Positions 53,928 to 63,333 of a stretch of DNA of 64,000 nt are shown here, piece after piece. Each line of letters opens with the position of its first letter. Positions within the stretch are counted from its first letter, which is position 1. A model generated the notes under the pieces. It was not told where the DNA came from. It saw nothing but the letters and a program-made list of their open reading frames with translations, and did not search any database. Position numbers and translations under genes: made by a program. Source of the stretch: Treponema sp. (GTDB taxonomy: Bacteria; Spirochaetota; Spirochaetia; Treponematales; Treponemataceae). The stretch spans positions 1 to 64,000 of the forward strand of contig JAILEY010000056.1 of the NCBI GenBank assembly GCA_024687165.1, given 5' to 3'.

Positions 53928-54570
53928 AAAGACCATTCTCAAAAATATACTCAAAAACTCCGTCTGGAACAAGATACTTTATTCCGCTGCCGTCAGCTGC
54001 CCTTTTTCTTATGCTTGAAGAACTGATTGATACGGCTTCATTTTTTAAAATTACGGCATTTGCAAAAAGAGGCTCGCTATTGATATCAAAAAATTCTGAG
54101 CTGTTGAGCTTTGCGTATTCACCTTTTGCCGATGGGGAAAATTTTTCATCTTCCTTTTGATACGGACGCTCTGCCAGAATTAAAGTGCATTTTTCTGCAA
54201 GAAGCTGGGCATTGTGCCACAAATGAAAACCACTGAAAAGATCACGGCCCATAATCAAACCGATTTTTCCTTCCAGAACAGACTGATATTTTTTTTCAAG
54301 GGAACAGATTGTATCAAAAGTATACGACACACCGCCACGATCTATTTCACAAGTTTCAAGTTCAAAGCGGCTGTCTTTACTACATGCAATTTCAACCATT
54401 TTTGCACGATGTTCTGCACTTACAGAATCCTTCGGCTGCTTATGAGGAGGAATAAATGCAGGAACAAAAAGCACCTTATCATACCCAAGAGACGTACAGA
54501 CATCATCTGCAAGCATCATGTGTCCCGCATGGATTGGATTAAAACTTCCGCCAAGAACTGCAATTTTCAC
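53917..54570 (-). CDS. nadD: Nicotinate-nucleotide adenylyltransferase
   Basis: 217 residues beginning MKIAVLGGSFNPIHAGHMML, with the nucleotidyltransferase HxGH-type motif HAGH at 15-18, PAFIPPHKQ at about 37-45 and the C-terminal SISSSSIRKR. It makes deamido-NAD in NAD synthesis, the pathway nadK completes. The start codon is directly adjacent to the obg stop. Confidence 0.94.
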   Translation of the reverse strand: MKIAVLGGSFNPIHAGHMMLADDVCTSLGYDKVLFVPAFIPPHKQPKDSVSAEHRAKMVEIACSKDSRFELETCEIDRGGVSYTFDTICSLEKKYQSVLEGKIGLIMGRDLFSGFHLWHNAQLLAEKCTLILAERPYQKEDEKFSPSAKGEYAKLNSSEFFDINSEPLFANAVILKNEAVSISSSSIRKRAADGSGIKYLVPDGVFEYIFENGLYAK

Positions 54571-55701
54571 TTACGATTCACTTCCCGGAAGCTGTTCTTC
54601 CATAGATGTATCTACGCTGCGTGATTTAAGGAATTCACTTTTTTCATTTGAAGATTTTTCAGCGCTGTGATTTTCACCTGGAGTACGCATTGCATCCATT
54701 TTTTCAACAAGATCGATTATTTCTTTTCTTGCAGCATCCATATTTTTTCTTGATGCAACGGAAACTTCAAGTACGATTGTCTCCGGCTCTTTTGAAAGAA
54801 TATCTGCCTTAACTTTTGCAGCATTTTCTTCTGCACCCTCAAGATCAATCTTATTGCACAAAACGATTCTCGGTTTTTTAAGAAGATCTTTACTGAATCC
54901 TTCAAGTTCTTTCAGCAGCGATTCATAAGCTGTAAAGCATTTTTCTTCACTGCAGTCAATCATAAAGAGAAGCCCTGCAGTTCTGCTGATGTGCTTTAAA
55001 AATCGAATTCCAAGACCTGCCCCTTCAGACGCACCTTCAATAATTCCGGGAATATCTGCAATAATAAAATCCTTTTCATCATCTACATGGAGAACACCAA
55101 GATTTGGAATTTTTGTTGTAAAAGGATAAGGAGCAATTTTTGGACGGGCATTTGTAAAAAGATCCAGAAGACTTGATTTACCAGCATTCGGGAAGCCGAC
55201 AAGACCGATATCTGCCATTACAGACAGCTCAATTCTAAGCTCTCGTTCCTGACCAGGCTGTCCTGGATTTGCATGACGCGGTGCCTGATTTGTACTTGAT
55301 TTAAAATGAACGTTTCCCCAGCCGCCGTTTCCGCCTTTAAGAAATACAAACTGCTCATTTTCAGCATCTGTCGGAAAATCTTTGATTAATTCACCAGTTT
55401 CTTTATCGCGGATTGAAGTTCCTGGAGGAAGAGGAATTATGATATCTTCTCCGTCTTTTCCATAGCGGTTCCAGCTTTGTCCGTCACCGCCGTTTCTTGC
55501 TTTTAAAATCGGATGGAAGCGCAGATGAGCAAGAGTTCTGAGATTTCGCTTTACGCAAAAAATAACGTCTCCTCCACGACCACCATCGCCGCCGTTTGGA
55601 CCGCCATTTGGAATATACTTTTCACGTCTGAAAGAAGCACAACCGTTTCCACCTTTTCCCGAAGAAACACGAATTGTTGCCTCATCTGCAAATTGAATCA
55701 T
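54571..55701 (-). CDS. obg: Obg/CgtA GTPase
   Basis: 376 residues. The N-terminal glycine-rich Obg fold (1-158: SGKGGNGCASFRREKYIPNGGPNGGDGGRGG) precedes a G domain with GFPNAGKSSLLD, DIPGIIEGASEGAGLG and NKID. It acts in 50S assembly and stress control. It lacks the OCT domain; the C-terminal tail of about 45 residues is charged and unconserved. Follows rpmA after a terminator. Confidence 0.97.
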   Translation of the reverse strand: MIQFADEATIRVSSGKGGNGCASFRREKYIPNGGPNGGDGGRGGDVIFCVKRNLRTLAHLRFHPILKARNGGDGQSWNRYGKDGEDIIIPLPPGTSIRDKETGELIKDFPTDAENEQFVFLKGGNGGWGNVHFKSSTNQAPRHANPGQPGQERELRIELSVMADIGLVGFPNAGKSSLLDLFTNARPKIAPYPFTTKIPNLGVLHVDDEKDFIIADIPGIIEGASEGAGLGIRFLKHISRTAGLLFMIDCSEEKCFTAYESLLKELEGFSKDLLKKPRIVLCNKIDLEGAEENAAKVKADILSKEPETIVLEVSVASRKNMDAARKEIIDLVEKMDAMRTPGENHSAEKSSNEKSEFLKSRSVDTSMEEQLPGSES

Positions 55702-55743
55702 CTTGTCACCTCAACTATTACTGCTTCTAAAAAAAACTTCTGT

Positions 55744-55792
55744 TAAAAAAAAGGCCCCGATATGGAATAGAAGCGTTCCGTATCAGGGCTTT
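55744..55792 (-). terminator. Intrinsic terminator between rpmA and obg
   Basis: A 14-bp near-perfect stem, GCCCTGATACGGAA/TTCCATATCGGGGC, followed on the minus strand by CTTTTTTTT. Partial readthrough would be needed if obg shares the rplU promoter. Confidence 0.9.
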
Positions 55793-55812
55793 AACATTAA
55801 AGTATGTAAAAC

Positions 55813-56067
55813 TTATTTAGCTTCTACAACAGAAACTACTTTGCGGTTCATGCGTTCACCGAACTTTACAACACCATCAGCTGTTGCGAAGAGAGTGTCG
55901 TCACCACCGCGTTTTACATTGTCACCCGGGTGAATCTTTGTTCCGCGCTGTCTAACGATAATAGAACCTGCAGTTACTGTTTCACCACTGTATGCCTTAA
56001 CGCCCAAATGTTTAGGGTTTGCATCGCGGCCGTTTTTAGCACCGCTACCACCTTTAGTACGTCCCAT
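55813..56067 (-). CDS. rpmA: 50S ribosomal protein L27
   Basis: 84 residues starting [31 protein letters not shown], with the L27 core [19 protein letters not shown]27 reaches the peptidyl-transferase centre with its N-terminus. There is no cleavable N-terminal extension of the FFAS-type seen in Firmicutes, although prp is encoded next door. A GGAGG ribosome binding site sits 6 bases before the ATG. Confidence 0.97.
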   Translation of the reverse strand: MGRTKGGSGAKNGRDANPKHLGVKAYSGETVTAGSIIVRQRGTKIHPGDNVKRGGDDTLFATADGVVKFGERMNRKVVSVVEAK

Positions 56068-56097
56068 ATTAATCCTCCGCTGATTATAAAAATCAGT

Positions 56098-56439
56098 CTA
56101 GTTTTCTTTTTTTTCCCGCAGAAGCACATGCTCTGGATATTCTTCTGCAAGGCCTTTAATTCCTGCACGAATAAAATCCGCTGTACATTTAAGCCGTTCC
56201 TCAAGCAATTGCGAAGAACTTTTTACTTCCACACTGAATGCGAGAGTTCCGCGGGAAGCATCATTTTTGTTTAGTAAAATTCCTTCAGTCTGCTCAAGAA
56301 CCTGAAGTGCAGTACGCAGAATACAAGTTTCTGCAGCACACACAATATCATGTCCCCTGCCGGCAAAACCAGCATGACCGGAAGCTTCAAGACTTCTGAA
56401 AGATCCCCGGTCGTCACAAACCAAAAAAACTTCCGTCAA
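56098..56439 (-). CDS. prp: Ribosomal-processing cysteine protease Prp
   Basis: 113 residues with both catalytic residues in their motifs: His in SGHAGFAGRG and Cys in DIVCAAETCI. In Firmicutes Prp removes the N-terminal extension of L27. The gene lies between rplU and rpmA as usual, with one base after the rplU side, yet L27 here has no extension, so the substrate is unclear. Confidence 0.9.
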   Translation of the reverse strand: MTEVFLVCDDRGSFRSLEASGHAGFAGRGHDIVCAAETCILRTALQVLEQTEGILLNKNDASRGTLAFSVEVKSSSQLLEERLKCTADFIRAGIKGLAEEYPEHVLLREKKEN

Positions 56440-56440
56440 C

Positions 56441-56758
56441 TTATGCTAAAACAACATCCTGTACAGTAACTTCTGTATACTGTTCACGATGACCGATGAA
56501 ACGGTGATAGTCTTTCTTTGACTTATACTTGAAAACAAGAACCTTGTCATCTTTGAAAGTCTTTCCAACTTTTACAGTAACTTTAGCACCCTTAACATAA
56601 GGAGTTCCAACAGAAACTTTGTCACCATCGCTTGTCATAAGAACTGTGTCGATTGTAACTGTATCGCCTTCTTTAGCATCGTTAATCTTTGCTACCTGAA
56701 GAACTGCGTCCTTTTCTGCCTTGTACTGATTGCCTTTATACTCAACAATTGCGTACAT
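56441..56758 (-). CDS. rplU: 50S ribosomal protein L21
   Basis: 105 residues from ATG 56758 (MYAIVEYKGNQYKAEKDAVL). The ATG at 56764 is alternative, but GAGG stands 8 bases before 56758 and only 2 from the other. The longer ORF to 56839 runs into the promoter. Core: DTVTIDTVLM, KVTVKVGKTFKDDKVLVFKYKSKKDYHRFIGHREQYTEV. Heads the rplU-prp-rpmA operon. Confidence 0.96.
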   Translation of the reverse strand: MYAIVEYKGNQYKAEKDAVLQVAKINDAKEGDTVTIDTVLMTSDGDKVSVGTPYVKGAKVTVKVGKTFKDDKVLVFKYKSKKDYHRFIGHREQYTEVTVQDVVLA

Positions 56759-56829
56759 TTTCATAACCTCTAAAATAAATTTGACATAAGGAGTAACGGG
56801 TTCCTTACAGCCATTCCAATAAGTACGGT

Positions 56830-56859
56830 ATTTTATCAAATTTCAATAGTCAGCGTCAA
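56830..56859 (-). promoter_or_regulatory. Promoter of the rplU-prp-rpmA operon
   Basis: Minus strand TTGACG (56854-56859), 18-bp spacer, TAAAAT (56830-56835), about 72 bases before the rplU ATG. Confidence 0.7.
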
Positions 56860-56864
56860 GTTAA

Positions 56865-57617
56865 TTATCTGTTTTTGGTCATTGAATCAAGGATTTTCTT
56901 CTTGAAATCCTTTGCCGTTTTTACATTTTCATCATTCGATTTATATGAAATTATTTTATCGTAAAGTGCAATAGCCTTTTCATACTCACCTTCCATTGCG
57001 TAAGCACGGGCAAGGACAAACATTCCGTCAGTGTCTTTTTTCTGTGTTGAAAGGAATTTTTCAAGATGAGGTATTGCCTTTGCTCCGTCATTAAGCTGGA
57101 ATGCATAAAGGACTCCAAGCGTATACATTGCCTTATAATATTTTGGATTGATTGATACGGCCTGAATAAATGCATTTTCAGCAAGTTTGAGATAATTATT
57201 TTTCTTTATCATGTATTCAGAAGTCGCCCCTTGACCGTTAAAATCCAGCTGCGAATTTGCAAGATAAGTTGCACACAATCCAACGTAATAATAAAGATTT
57301 GCATTATCCGGGAAATACTCAAGGGATTTCTGAAAATATCCCATAGCCTTACCGTACATCTGAAGATCAAGATATCTTGTTGCAAGAATTTTATACCAGA
57401 TTCCAGTCTGTTCTTCTGAAAGAGTTAAATCCATAGCTCTTTTTTCATATTTTTTAATTGCCGCTTCTAATTCTTCTTTTGTTGTAGGATTACCAACACC
57501 TTCTTCCATTCTCTGCATACGTTTTACAGATTTGTATGTTGGAGAGCACGATGCAAAAGCAACAATACATGAGGCTGCCGCTACTGCTGCAAATAATCTG
57601 ATTCTGCATTTTTTCAT
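56865..57617 (-). CDS. TPR-containing lipoprotein, function unknown
   Basis: 250 residues from ATG 57617, with AGGAGG 10 bases upstream; TTG 57626 would sit only one base after it. Signal peptide with lipobox (IVAFASC), so anchored in a membrane facing the periplasm. At least four TPR-type helix pairs follow: AMGYFQKSLEYFPDNANLYY, AFIQAVSINPKYYKAMYTLG, ALYDKIISYKSN. Such proteins are scaffolds. It follows xerD after about 20 bases. Confidence 0.8.
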   Translation of the reverse strand: MKKCRIRLFAAVAAASCIVAFASCSPTYKSVKRMQRMEEGVGNPTTKEELEAAIKKYEKRAMDLTLSEEQTGIWYKILATRYLDLQMYGKAMGYFQKSLEYFPDNANLYYYVGLCATYLANSQLDFNGQGATSEYMIKKNNYLKLAENAFIQAVSINPKYYKAMYTLGVLYAFQLNDGAKAIPHLEKFLSTQKKDTDGMFVLARAYAMEGEYEKAIALYDKIISYKSNDENVKTAKDFKKKILDSMTKNR

Positions 57618-57637
57618 TTTAATCAATCCTCCTGTTT

Positions 57638-58546
57638 TTAATCTTTATAATCACCGGAATCAGAATGTCCGGGAAAATAATCCCTGTGCATATCACGCAA
57701 AAAACTGTCATCCACGTGTGTATAAATTTGCGTGGTAGAAAGATCTGCATGCCCTAAAAGTTCCTGCACTGTTCTTAAGTCTGCACCACCAGAAAGCAGA
57801 TGCGTCGCAAAAGAATGACGAAGCGTATGAACCTTTGCTTCAACCCCGCTCTTAACTCCAAGAGCCTTAAAGTTTTTCCAGATGCCTTTTCTTGAAAGCG
57901 GTGTGCCGTTTCTGTTTACAAAGACCTGATCTAAAATCCTGCTACCAAGAATCTTCGGTCGCTCTTCATAAATCCATTTTTTAAGCCACATTTCTGCAGC
58001 TTCTCCAAAAGGAACAATCCGCTCCTTATCTCCCTTTCCAAGTACAATTATGACTTTTTCATCAAAATGAATATTGGAAAGAATCAAAGCACTGGCCTCA
58101 GAAATTCGAAGTCCACAGCTGTAAATCAATTCATACAACGCCCGGTCCCTTACCCCAAGCGGAGTTGAAACATCAACCGCAGCAAGAATAGAATCAACCT
58201 GATCAACTTCAAGAACCTTTGGCAATGAACGCGAAACCTTAGGCTTATCAAGTTCCATTGCAAAATTTTCAGTCCAGATATTTTTTCTTACAAGAAAAGT
58301 TCCAAACAAACGAAGCGACGCCAGATCTTTTGCAACAGTCAAATCCCTGATATTTTTTGTACGACGCTGTGCAACGAAATAGAGAAGAGTCCTGACATCC
58401 ACAGATGAAAGCTCAATATTATTTTCTTCAAGATAAACAAGAAATTCTCTGACAGAATAAATATAAGTTTCAACTGTTTTTTCCGCATGATTTTCAACAA
58501 ACACAAGTTCATTATAAAAATCATGCAGATTTTTTTCTTCTTTCAA
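57638..58546 (-). CDS. xerD: Tyrosine recombinase XerD-like
   Basis: 302 residues with the full catalytic set: CGLRISEA (Arg), HTLRHSFA (His, Arg), LGHADL (His), and Tyr in TTQIYTHV. The C-terminus FLRDMHRDYFPGH resembles XerD, which works with XerC at dif sites to resolve chromosome dimers. Close to ftsZ (6 bases apart), so chromosome resolution and division genes are co-transcribed here. Confidence 0.88.
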   Translation of the reverse strand: MKEEKNLHDFYNELVFVENHAEKTVETYIYSVREFLVYLEENNIELSSVDVRTLLYFVAQRRTKNIRDLTVAKDLASLRLFGTFLVRKNIWTENFAMELDKPKVSRSLPKVLEVDQVDSILAAVDVSTPLGVRDRALYELIYSCGLRISEASALILSNIHFDEKVIIVLGKGDKERIVPFGEAAEMWLKKWIYEERPKILGSRILDQVFVNRNGTPLSRKGIWKNFKALGVKSGVEAKVHTLRHSFATHLLSGGADLRTVQELLGHADLSTTQIYTHVDDSFLRDMHRDYFPGHSDSGDYKD

Positions 58547-58552
58547 AATCCG

Positions 58553-59965
58553 TTAAAGCTGCTGTGTAAGGTCTATTGAACGAGACAAACCTTCTGCCTT
58601 TCTTCTGAAAATTGCAGGAGTATTGTCATCCTTAAGATCCATATTTGTTGTTGTAGAAAAAGTTCTTCCTGTGTAAAGACTTGATGCAGCCTTAACATCA
58701 TTTTCAGTCTCTTCTGATTTTTCTTCCGGCTCTGAAGATTTAATTGTTTCCAAAGAATCAAGGATTGAAGATTTTGTTGCACCAAATGAGCTGAATCTGC
58801 TTGAAGCTGAAACTGAAGATTCTTCACGAGTTTCAGAAACCTGAGCATGACCTGAACTCTGCATTACACGCTGGAAAGTTCCATCATCAAAAACATCATC
58901 TTCAATTTTTTCATCATGAACCGGAGATTCCATTCCGAATGAATCAGAATCATTGAAATCAGTTGCAATAACAGTAACTGCAAGATCATCGTCTTCCATT
59001 GAAGGATTTTCAGCAAGTCCCCAGATGACATTTGCATTTTTATCTGCTGAATGTTTGATTGAATTTGAAATTTCCTGTGCTTCTTCAAGAGAAAGATTTC
59101 CGTTTGTTGTGATGTTGATAAGAATCTTTCTTGCACCGTCAATCTGTCTGTTTTCAAGAAGAGGATTTGCAATTGCACCTTCAACGGCATCGTTAATTCT
59201 GTTTTCACCTTTACCGCGGCCAACACCAAGGATAGAATCTCCTGATCCCTTCATGATTGAGCTTACATCTGCAAAGTCAAGATTTACCGGACCCGGCTTT
59301 GTGATGAGTTCTGTAACGCCTTTAACGCCGGCACAAAGAATATTATCAGCAAGCTTAAACTGTTCCTTGAATGTTAAACGACCTTCTGATTTTACTGCTT
59401 TAAAAATCAAGTCATTTGGAAGAACAATAAGACTGTCAACGTTTTCACGAAGCTTTTCAAGTCCTTCAAGCGCATTATTCATACGGACAGTTCCTTCAAA
59501 ACTGAACGGAGTTGTTACAACTGCAATCGTAAGAATTCCTGCATCATGTGCAAGCTGAGCAACAACAGGTGCTGAACCAGTTCCAGTTCCTCCACCCATT
59601 CCTGCTGTAATTACAACCATATTTGCACCCTGAAGAATTTTCTGAATTCTCTCAGAATCTTCATTTGCAGCGTCTTCACCAACTTTTGGATTTCCACCCG
59701 CACCAAGTCCACCTGTAATTTTCTGTCCAATCGGAACTCTGATCTGTGCCGATGACTTATGAAGAGCCTGTTTATCAGTATTTAAAACAATAAACTGAAC
59801 ATCGCTTACACCGTCCTCAATCATGCGCTGAACTGCACTTGAACCACCGCCACCACATCCGATGATTTTAATAACAGTAGGATTGATATCCCCGAGCTCA
59901 TCGTCAAAATTCAAATCATCATTCTGCGACTGAGACTTTGTGTCCTGAATGTTTGTGAAATCCAT
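58553..59965 (-). CDS. ftsZ: Cell division protein FtsZ
   Basis: 470 residues. N-terminal GTP-binding motifs are IGCGGGGSSAVQRM and the tubulin signature GGGTGTGSAPV. The GTPase core ends near 340, followed by a variable Ser/Glu-rich linker and the C-terminal peptide NTPAIFRRKAEGL near the end; the final residues (SRSIDLTQQL) form an extra tail. It assembles the Z ring. Follows ftsA by 62 bases. Confidence 0.98.
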   Translation of the reverse strand: MDFTNIQDTKSQSQNDDLNFDDELGDINPTVIKIIGCGGGGSSAVQRMIEDGVSDVQFIVLNTDKQALHKSSAQIRVPIGQKITGGLGAGGNPKVGEDAANEDSERIQKILQGANMVVITAGMGGGTGTGSAPVVAQLAHDAGILTIAVVTTPFSFEGTVRMNNALEGLEKLRENVDSLIVLPNDLIFKAVKSEGRLTFKEQFKLADNILCAGVKGVTELITKPGPVNLDFADVSSIMKGSGDSILGVGRGKGENRINDAVEGAIANPLLENRQIDGARKILINITTNGNLSLEEAQEISNSIKHSADKNANVIWGLAENPSMEDDDLAVTVIATDFNDSDSFGMESPVHDEKIEDDVFDDGTFQRVMQSSGHAQVSETREESSVSASSRFSSFGATKSSILDSLETIKSSEPEEKSEETENDVKAASSLYTGRTFSTTTNMDLKDDNTPAIFRRKAEGLSRSIDLTQQL

Positions 59966-60027
59966 TTATTTCCTCCCGACCCAATTATGCTTTCCCCAAA
60001 GCATTTTTTTAGTTATATTCAGCAATA

Positions 60028-61281
60028 CTAAATAAATTTCTTTATAAAGTTTTTTAAGGCAGAAGGCTTTGCTTCCCCTTTATATTTTTTTGCCATTCTC
60101 TTTGTATTTGAATCCTGCAGATTATCATTTTTATTTGCAAGAACAAGTCCAACAGCAGTTGCATAATCCGCATTTCTGTACGAATCATCAACTCCACCAA
60201 AATTTGCACAGCATCCGATTCTGACAGAAGTTGTTTTCCAGACTTCCTGAGTCAAAACATCAACACCGCTCATAAGTGCGCCACCACCGGTAAGAACGAT
60301 TGTTCCGTCAAGACGCTCAAGACCTGAATGACGTGCAACTTCCCTTGCGCATGAAGTCATTATTTCTTCCATACGGGCATAAATTATTTCGCAAAGGAAT
60401 TTTCTTTCAATCTGTGCAGGAGGAAGTCCGCCTACACCAGGAACAATTACTTCCTCTTTTTCCTGATCTTCATCAAGCCAGCATGCACCCTGATCAATTT
60501 TTAATTTTTCAGCAGCAGCAAACGGGATTCCAAGAACAGTAGCAATATCATTTGTAATTCTGTTTCCGCCTGCAGGAATTGATGTTGTGTAAACAGGAGC
60601 ACCCTTATGAAACACAATTACATCAGTAGCACCACCACCAAGGTCGATTAAAACTGAACCAAGATCCATTTCGTCGCCGTGAATCGTAGAATAAGCTGCA
60701 GCAAGAGTTTTTAAAGTTACTGCACGATGAACGTATCCGGCACGCATGATACATTCCTTCAGGTTTCCGTATGCAGTTGAAGAAACTTTTACAAGCAATG
60801 CCTTTACTTCAAGACGAACACCGCCTGTTCCAATCAATTTTGTATGATCTGGAATTTCTATACCATCTACAATATATTCCTGAGGAACAATATGAATTAA
60901 TGTCTCACTGAATGGAATTGAAATTGACTGTGCAGATTCAAGGGCACGGCGTTTTGCATCAGCAGTAATTTCTACCCTTCTGCTTGTACCGCGTGGATCA
61001 CAGCAAACAAGCCCTCTGGAACTTAAACTGTCTACCTGAGGACCACCAATTGAAATGTAAACATCTTCTACGTCTATGCCGGCAGCCTGTTCTGCAGCCT
61101 CAATGGACTCTCTTACAGCAACAGCGGCAAGATCGATGTTTACGATTACACCGTTTCTTACCCCCTGCGATGGAACCTTTGAAAAACCGATTATTTCAAT
61201 GTTTTCATCTGAGTCAATTTCTGCTATGACAGTTCTGATAAAGCAGGCACCAATGTCCAGCCCGACAATTCTACGAATCAA
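60028..61281 (-). CDS. ftsA: Cell division protein FtsA
   Basis: 417 residues of actin fold: GLDIGACFIRTVIAEID at 8-24, the 1C-domain region following, and the phosphate/adenosine motifs SVLIDLGGGATDVIVF and TIVLTGGGALMSG. The C-terminal amphipathic helix (KPSALKNFIKKFI) anchors FtsZ to the membrane. It starts 17 bases after the ftsQ stop. Confidence 0.97.
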   Translation of the reverse strand: MIRRIVGLDIGACFIRTVIAEIDSDENIEIIGFSKVPSQGVRNGVIVNIDLAAVAVRESIEAAEQAAGIDVEDVYISIGGPQVDSLSSRGLVCCDPRGTSRRVEITADAKRRALESAQSISIPFSETLIHIVPQEYIVDGIEIPDHTKLIGTGGVRLEVKALLVKVSSTAYGNLKECIMRAGYVHRAVTLKTLAAAYSTIHGDEMDLGSVLIDLGGGATDVIVFHKGAPVYTTSIPAGGNRITNDIATVLGIPFAAAEKLKIDQGACWLDEDQEKEEVIVPGVGGLPPAQIERKFLCEIIYARMEEIMTSCAREVARHSGLERLDGTIVLTGGGALMSGVDVLTQEVWKTTSVRIGCCANFGGVDDSYRNADYATAVGLVLANKNDNLQDSNTKRMAKKYKGEAKPSALKNFIKKFI

Positions 61282-61298
61282 AATGTTCCCCTCAAACC

Positions 61299-62144
61299 CT
61301 ATCTGAATGAAACCACTCCATAGCGCAGATCAATTTCAGTTGCATTTCGGGCGATCGCATCAGCCACATCAAGAACAACTAGCATGTACTTGAGGGCTTC
61401 TTCATTCAAAACACGGTCTGTAAGAACCCTTACCCTTGATTTTACAGGATAAAGTGTAAGTTCATAGTTTCCGTATTCATTAGGAACAACCTGTATCTCT
61501 GAAATTGCTGCAAAATATTTTTGCGGTAAATCTTTGATAGTTGAAATCTGATCCATCAATGCACGATATTTCTGCGGCAACCTCATACCTTCCTTAAGAT
61601 TTTCAAGTGGAAGACCTGAAATTAACGGAACAGAAGAATCCTGTACATCAAAAGAAGTCGATTTTAGAGAAAATACTACACCATTTTTATCAATTTGAAC
61701 AGACTCCGAGACACCATTTGCAAGAACAATAGACTTGGCAACAGGAACTCGTTCAGTAAGTTCAATAAACACTTTATCCGGAAACTGCTTTCTGACAGAA
61801 ACATTTTCTACAGACGAAATCGAACTTAATGCAGAAGCAGCTTTATCAGCGTCAAAAGAAAACCATGATTTCATTTCAAGTTCATTGATTTTAGCTGCAA
61901 GAACATCATCACGCAAATATTTTGTACCTGAAAAATTTAAAACAGGCGCTGTCATTAAAGGATTGAGAACTTTATAAATTACAATTTCTGCAAGAACAAG
62001 AACTGCAAGAAGAATTGCGGCAATCTTTATGATTGTAAATTTTACATCATGAACTTCTTCCCGTTTCTCTTCAACAGCTTTTCTTACAGGTTTTTTTGCA
62101 TAAAAAAAGTCGTTTATATCAACCGTAATGTCATTCATATTCAA
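61299..62144 (-). CDS. ftsQ: Cell division protein FtsQ/DivIB-like
   Basis: 281 residues with a single membrane segment at about 36-58 (IIKIAAILLAVLVLAEIVIY), then a POTRA domain (VLNFSGTKYLRDDVLAAKINELE, SSVENVSVRKQFPDKVFIELTERVPVA) and a beta domain. It bridges the cytoplasmic and periplasmic divisome. The name rests on topology, POTRA motifs and position between ftsW and ftsA; it overlaps ftsW by 14 bases. Confidence 0.88.
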   Translation of the reverse strand: MNMNDITVDINDFFYAKKPVRKAVEEKREEVHDVKFTIIKIAAILLAVLVLAEIVIYKVLNPLMTAPVLNFSGTKYLRDDVLAAKINELEMKSWFSFDADKAASALSSISSVENVSVRKQFPDKVFIELTERVPVAKSIVLANGVSESVQIDKNGVVFSLKSTSFDVQDSSVPLISGLPLENLKEGMRLPQKYRALMDQISTIKDLPQKYFAAISEIQVVPNEYGNYELTLYPVKSRVRVLTDRVLNEEALKYMLVVLDVADAIARNATEIDLRYGVVSFR

Positions 62145-63333
62145 CTATAACTCCCTCAAAACTTTCTATATTTTCTTCTGATTTTTCAGAATATTTTGTT
62201 TCTTCCTCATTATCGGAAATGCAGTGCGATGCGTTAATTACAAAACCGCACATACACAGCGTAAAAATCAGCGACGAACCTCCGCTTGAAAAAAACGGAA
62301 GCGGAATTCCCGTTGAAGGTAAGACGCCGCAGACAACCGCAACATTGACCAGTGACTGAAAAAATATCGAAAATATACAGCCAAAGGATGCAAACGATGC
62401 AAATTTACAAGAGCAGTTAAAAGCTATTCTCACCCCTCTATATGCAAAAAACACAAGAAGAATAAAATACAGCGTCACGCCCAAAAGCCCCATCGAACAG
62501 GTCCAGCCGGAAAAAATATAATCCGTCTGAACTTCAGGAATTGATGCAACAGTTTCAAGCTTTGTACCTGAACCCAAACCCCAGATTCCCGCAGAATTAA
62601 TTATCCTCTCAGAGGCAGAATACTGAAATCCGAAAGTATGTCTGTATTCATCTGGATTTAAAAATGCAAGAACACGATTCAATCTGTATGGCTCAATCAA
62701 AACCATAAGCGCAAAAAGGAAAAACAGAAGCGGTGAAATATATATCAGCCATCTGAGTCTAACGCCGGAAATCAGGAACATCACAATTCCGGAAATAAAA
62801 ATAAATACTCCTGTTGAATAATCCTTCTGCGCAAAAATTACAAGAACGAACAGAGAAAGTGCAAGAATCGGGAAAAGAACTTCATTCTTATTTTCTTCAT
62901 ATTCCTCAGAATGACTTTCAAAAAGATGTGCAAGATAAAGCACGATTGCAAACTTTGCAAATTCCGAAGGCTGGAAACTTGAAATAAAAGGAATGCTCAC
63001 CCATCTTGAAGCACCATTTTTTTCATCACCAAAGATAGCAGCAATAGAAAGAAGAAGTGCAGCTGCTGTCATTGGAACAATAATTTTTCTGATAAGTTTC
63101 ATAGGACATACAGAAAAGAAAAGAAATCCCGATGCACCGATGATTGAATTTGTAAGATGCCTTACTACAAAATAACTTCTCTGATGAAAATATCTTTCAC
63201 CAATTATGGGAGTGCAGACAAAAAGTGTATAAACTCCAAGCCCCCATAAAAGAAGAACACTTACAAGATAAAATGAGTCGCTTTTTCTGTATGAACCGAC
63301 CTGATGTTCAGGTCTGAATACATAATTTCCCAT
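62131..63333 (-). CDS. ftsW: Cell division lipid-II polymerase FtsW (SEDS family)
   Basis: 400 residues with about ten membrane segments. SEDS motifs include SFQPSEFAKFAIVLYLAHLF around 117-136, AQKDYSTGVFIF and, near the end, PLPFFSSGGSSLIF. With its cognate PBP it polymerises septal peptidoglycan. Its start abuts the murF stop. Acidic C-terminal tail (DNEEETKYSEKSEEN). Confidence 0.93.
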   Translation of the reverse strand: MGNYVFRPEHQVGSYRKSDSFYLVSVLLLWGLGVYTLFVCTPIIGERYFHQRSYFVVRHLTNSIIGASGFLFFSVCPMKLIRKIIVPMTAAALLLSIAAIFGDEKNGASRWVSIPFISSFQPSEFAKFAIVLYLAHLFESHSEEYEENKNEVLFPILALSLFVLVIFAQKDYSTGVFIFISGIVMFLISGVRLRWLIYISPLLFFLFALMVLIEPYRLNRVLAFLNPDEYRHTFGFQYSASERIINSAGIWGLGSGTKLETVASIPEVQTDYIFSGWTCSMGLLGVTLYFILLVFFAYRGVRIAFNCSCKFASFASFGCIFSIFFQSLVNVAVVCGVLPSTGIPLPFFSSGGSSLIFTLCMCGFVINASHCISDNEEETKYSEKSEENIESFEGVIVEYE

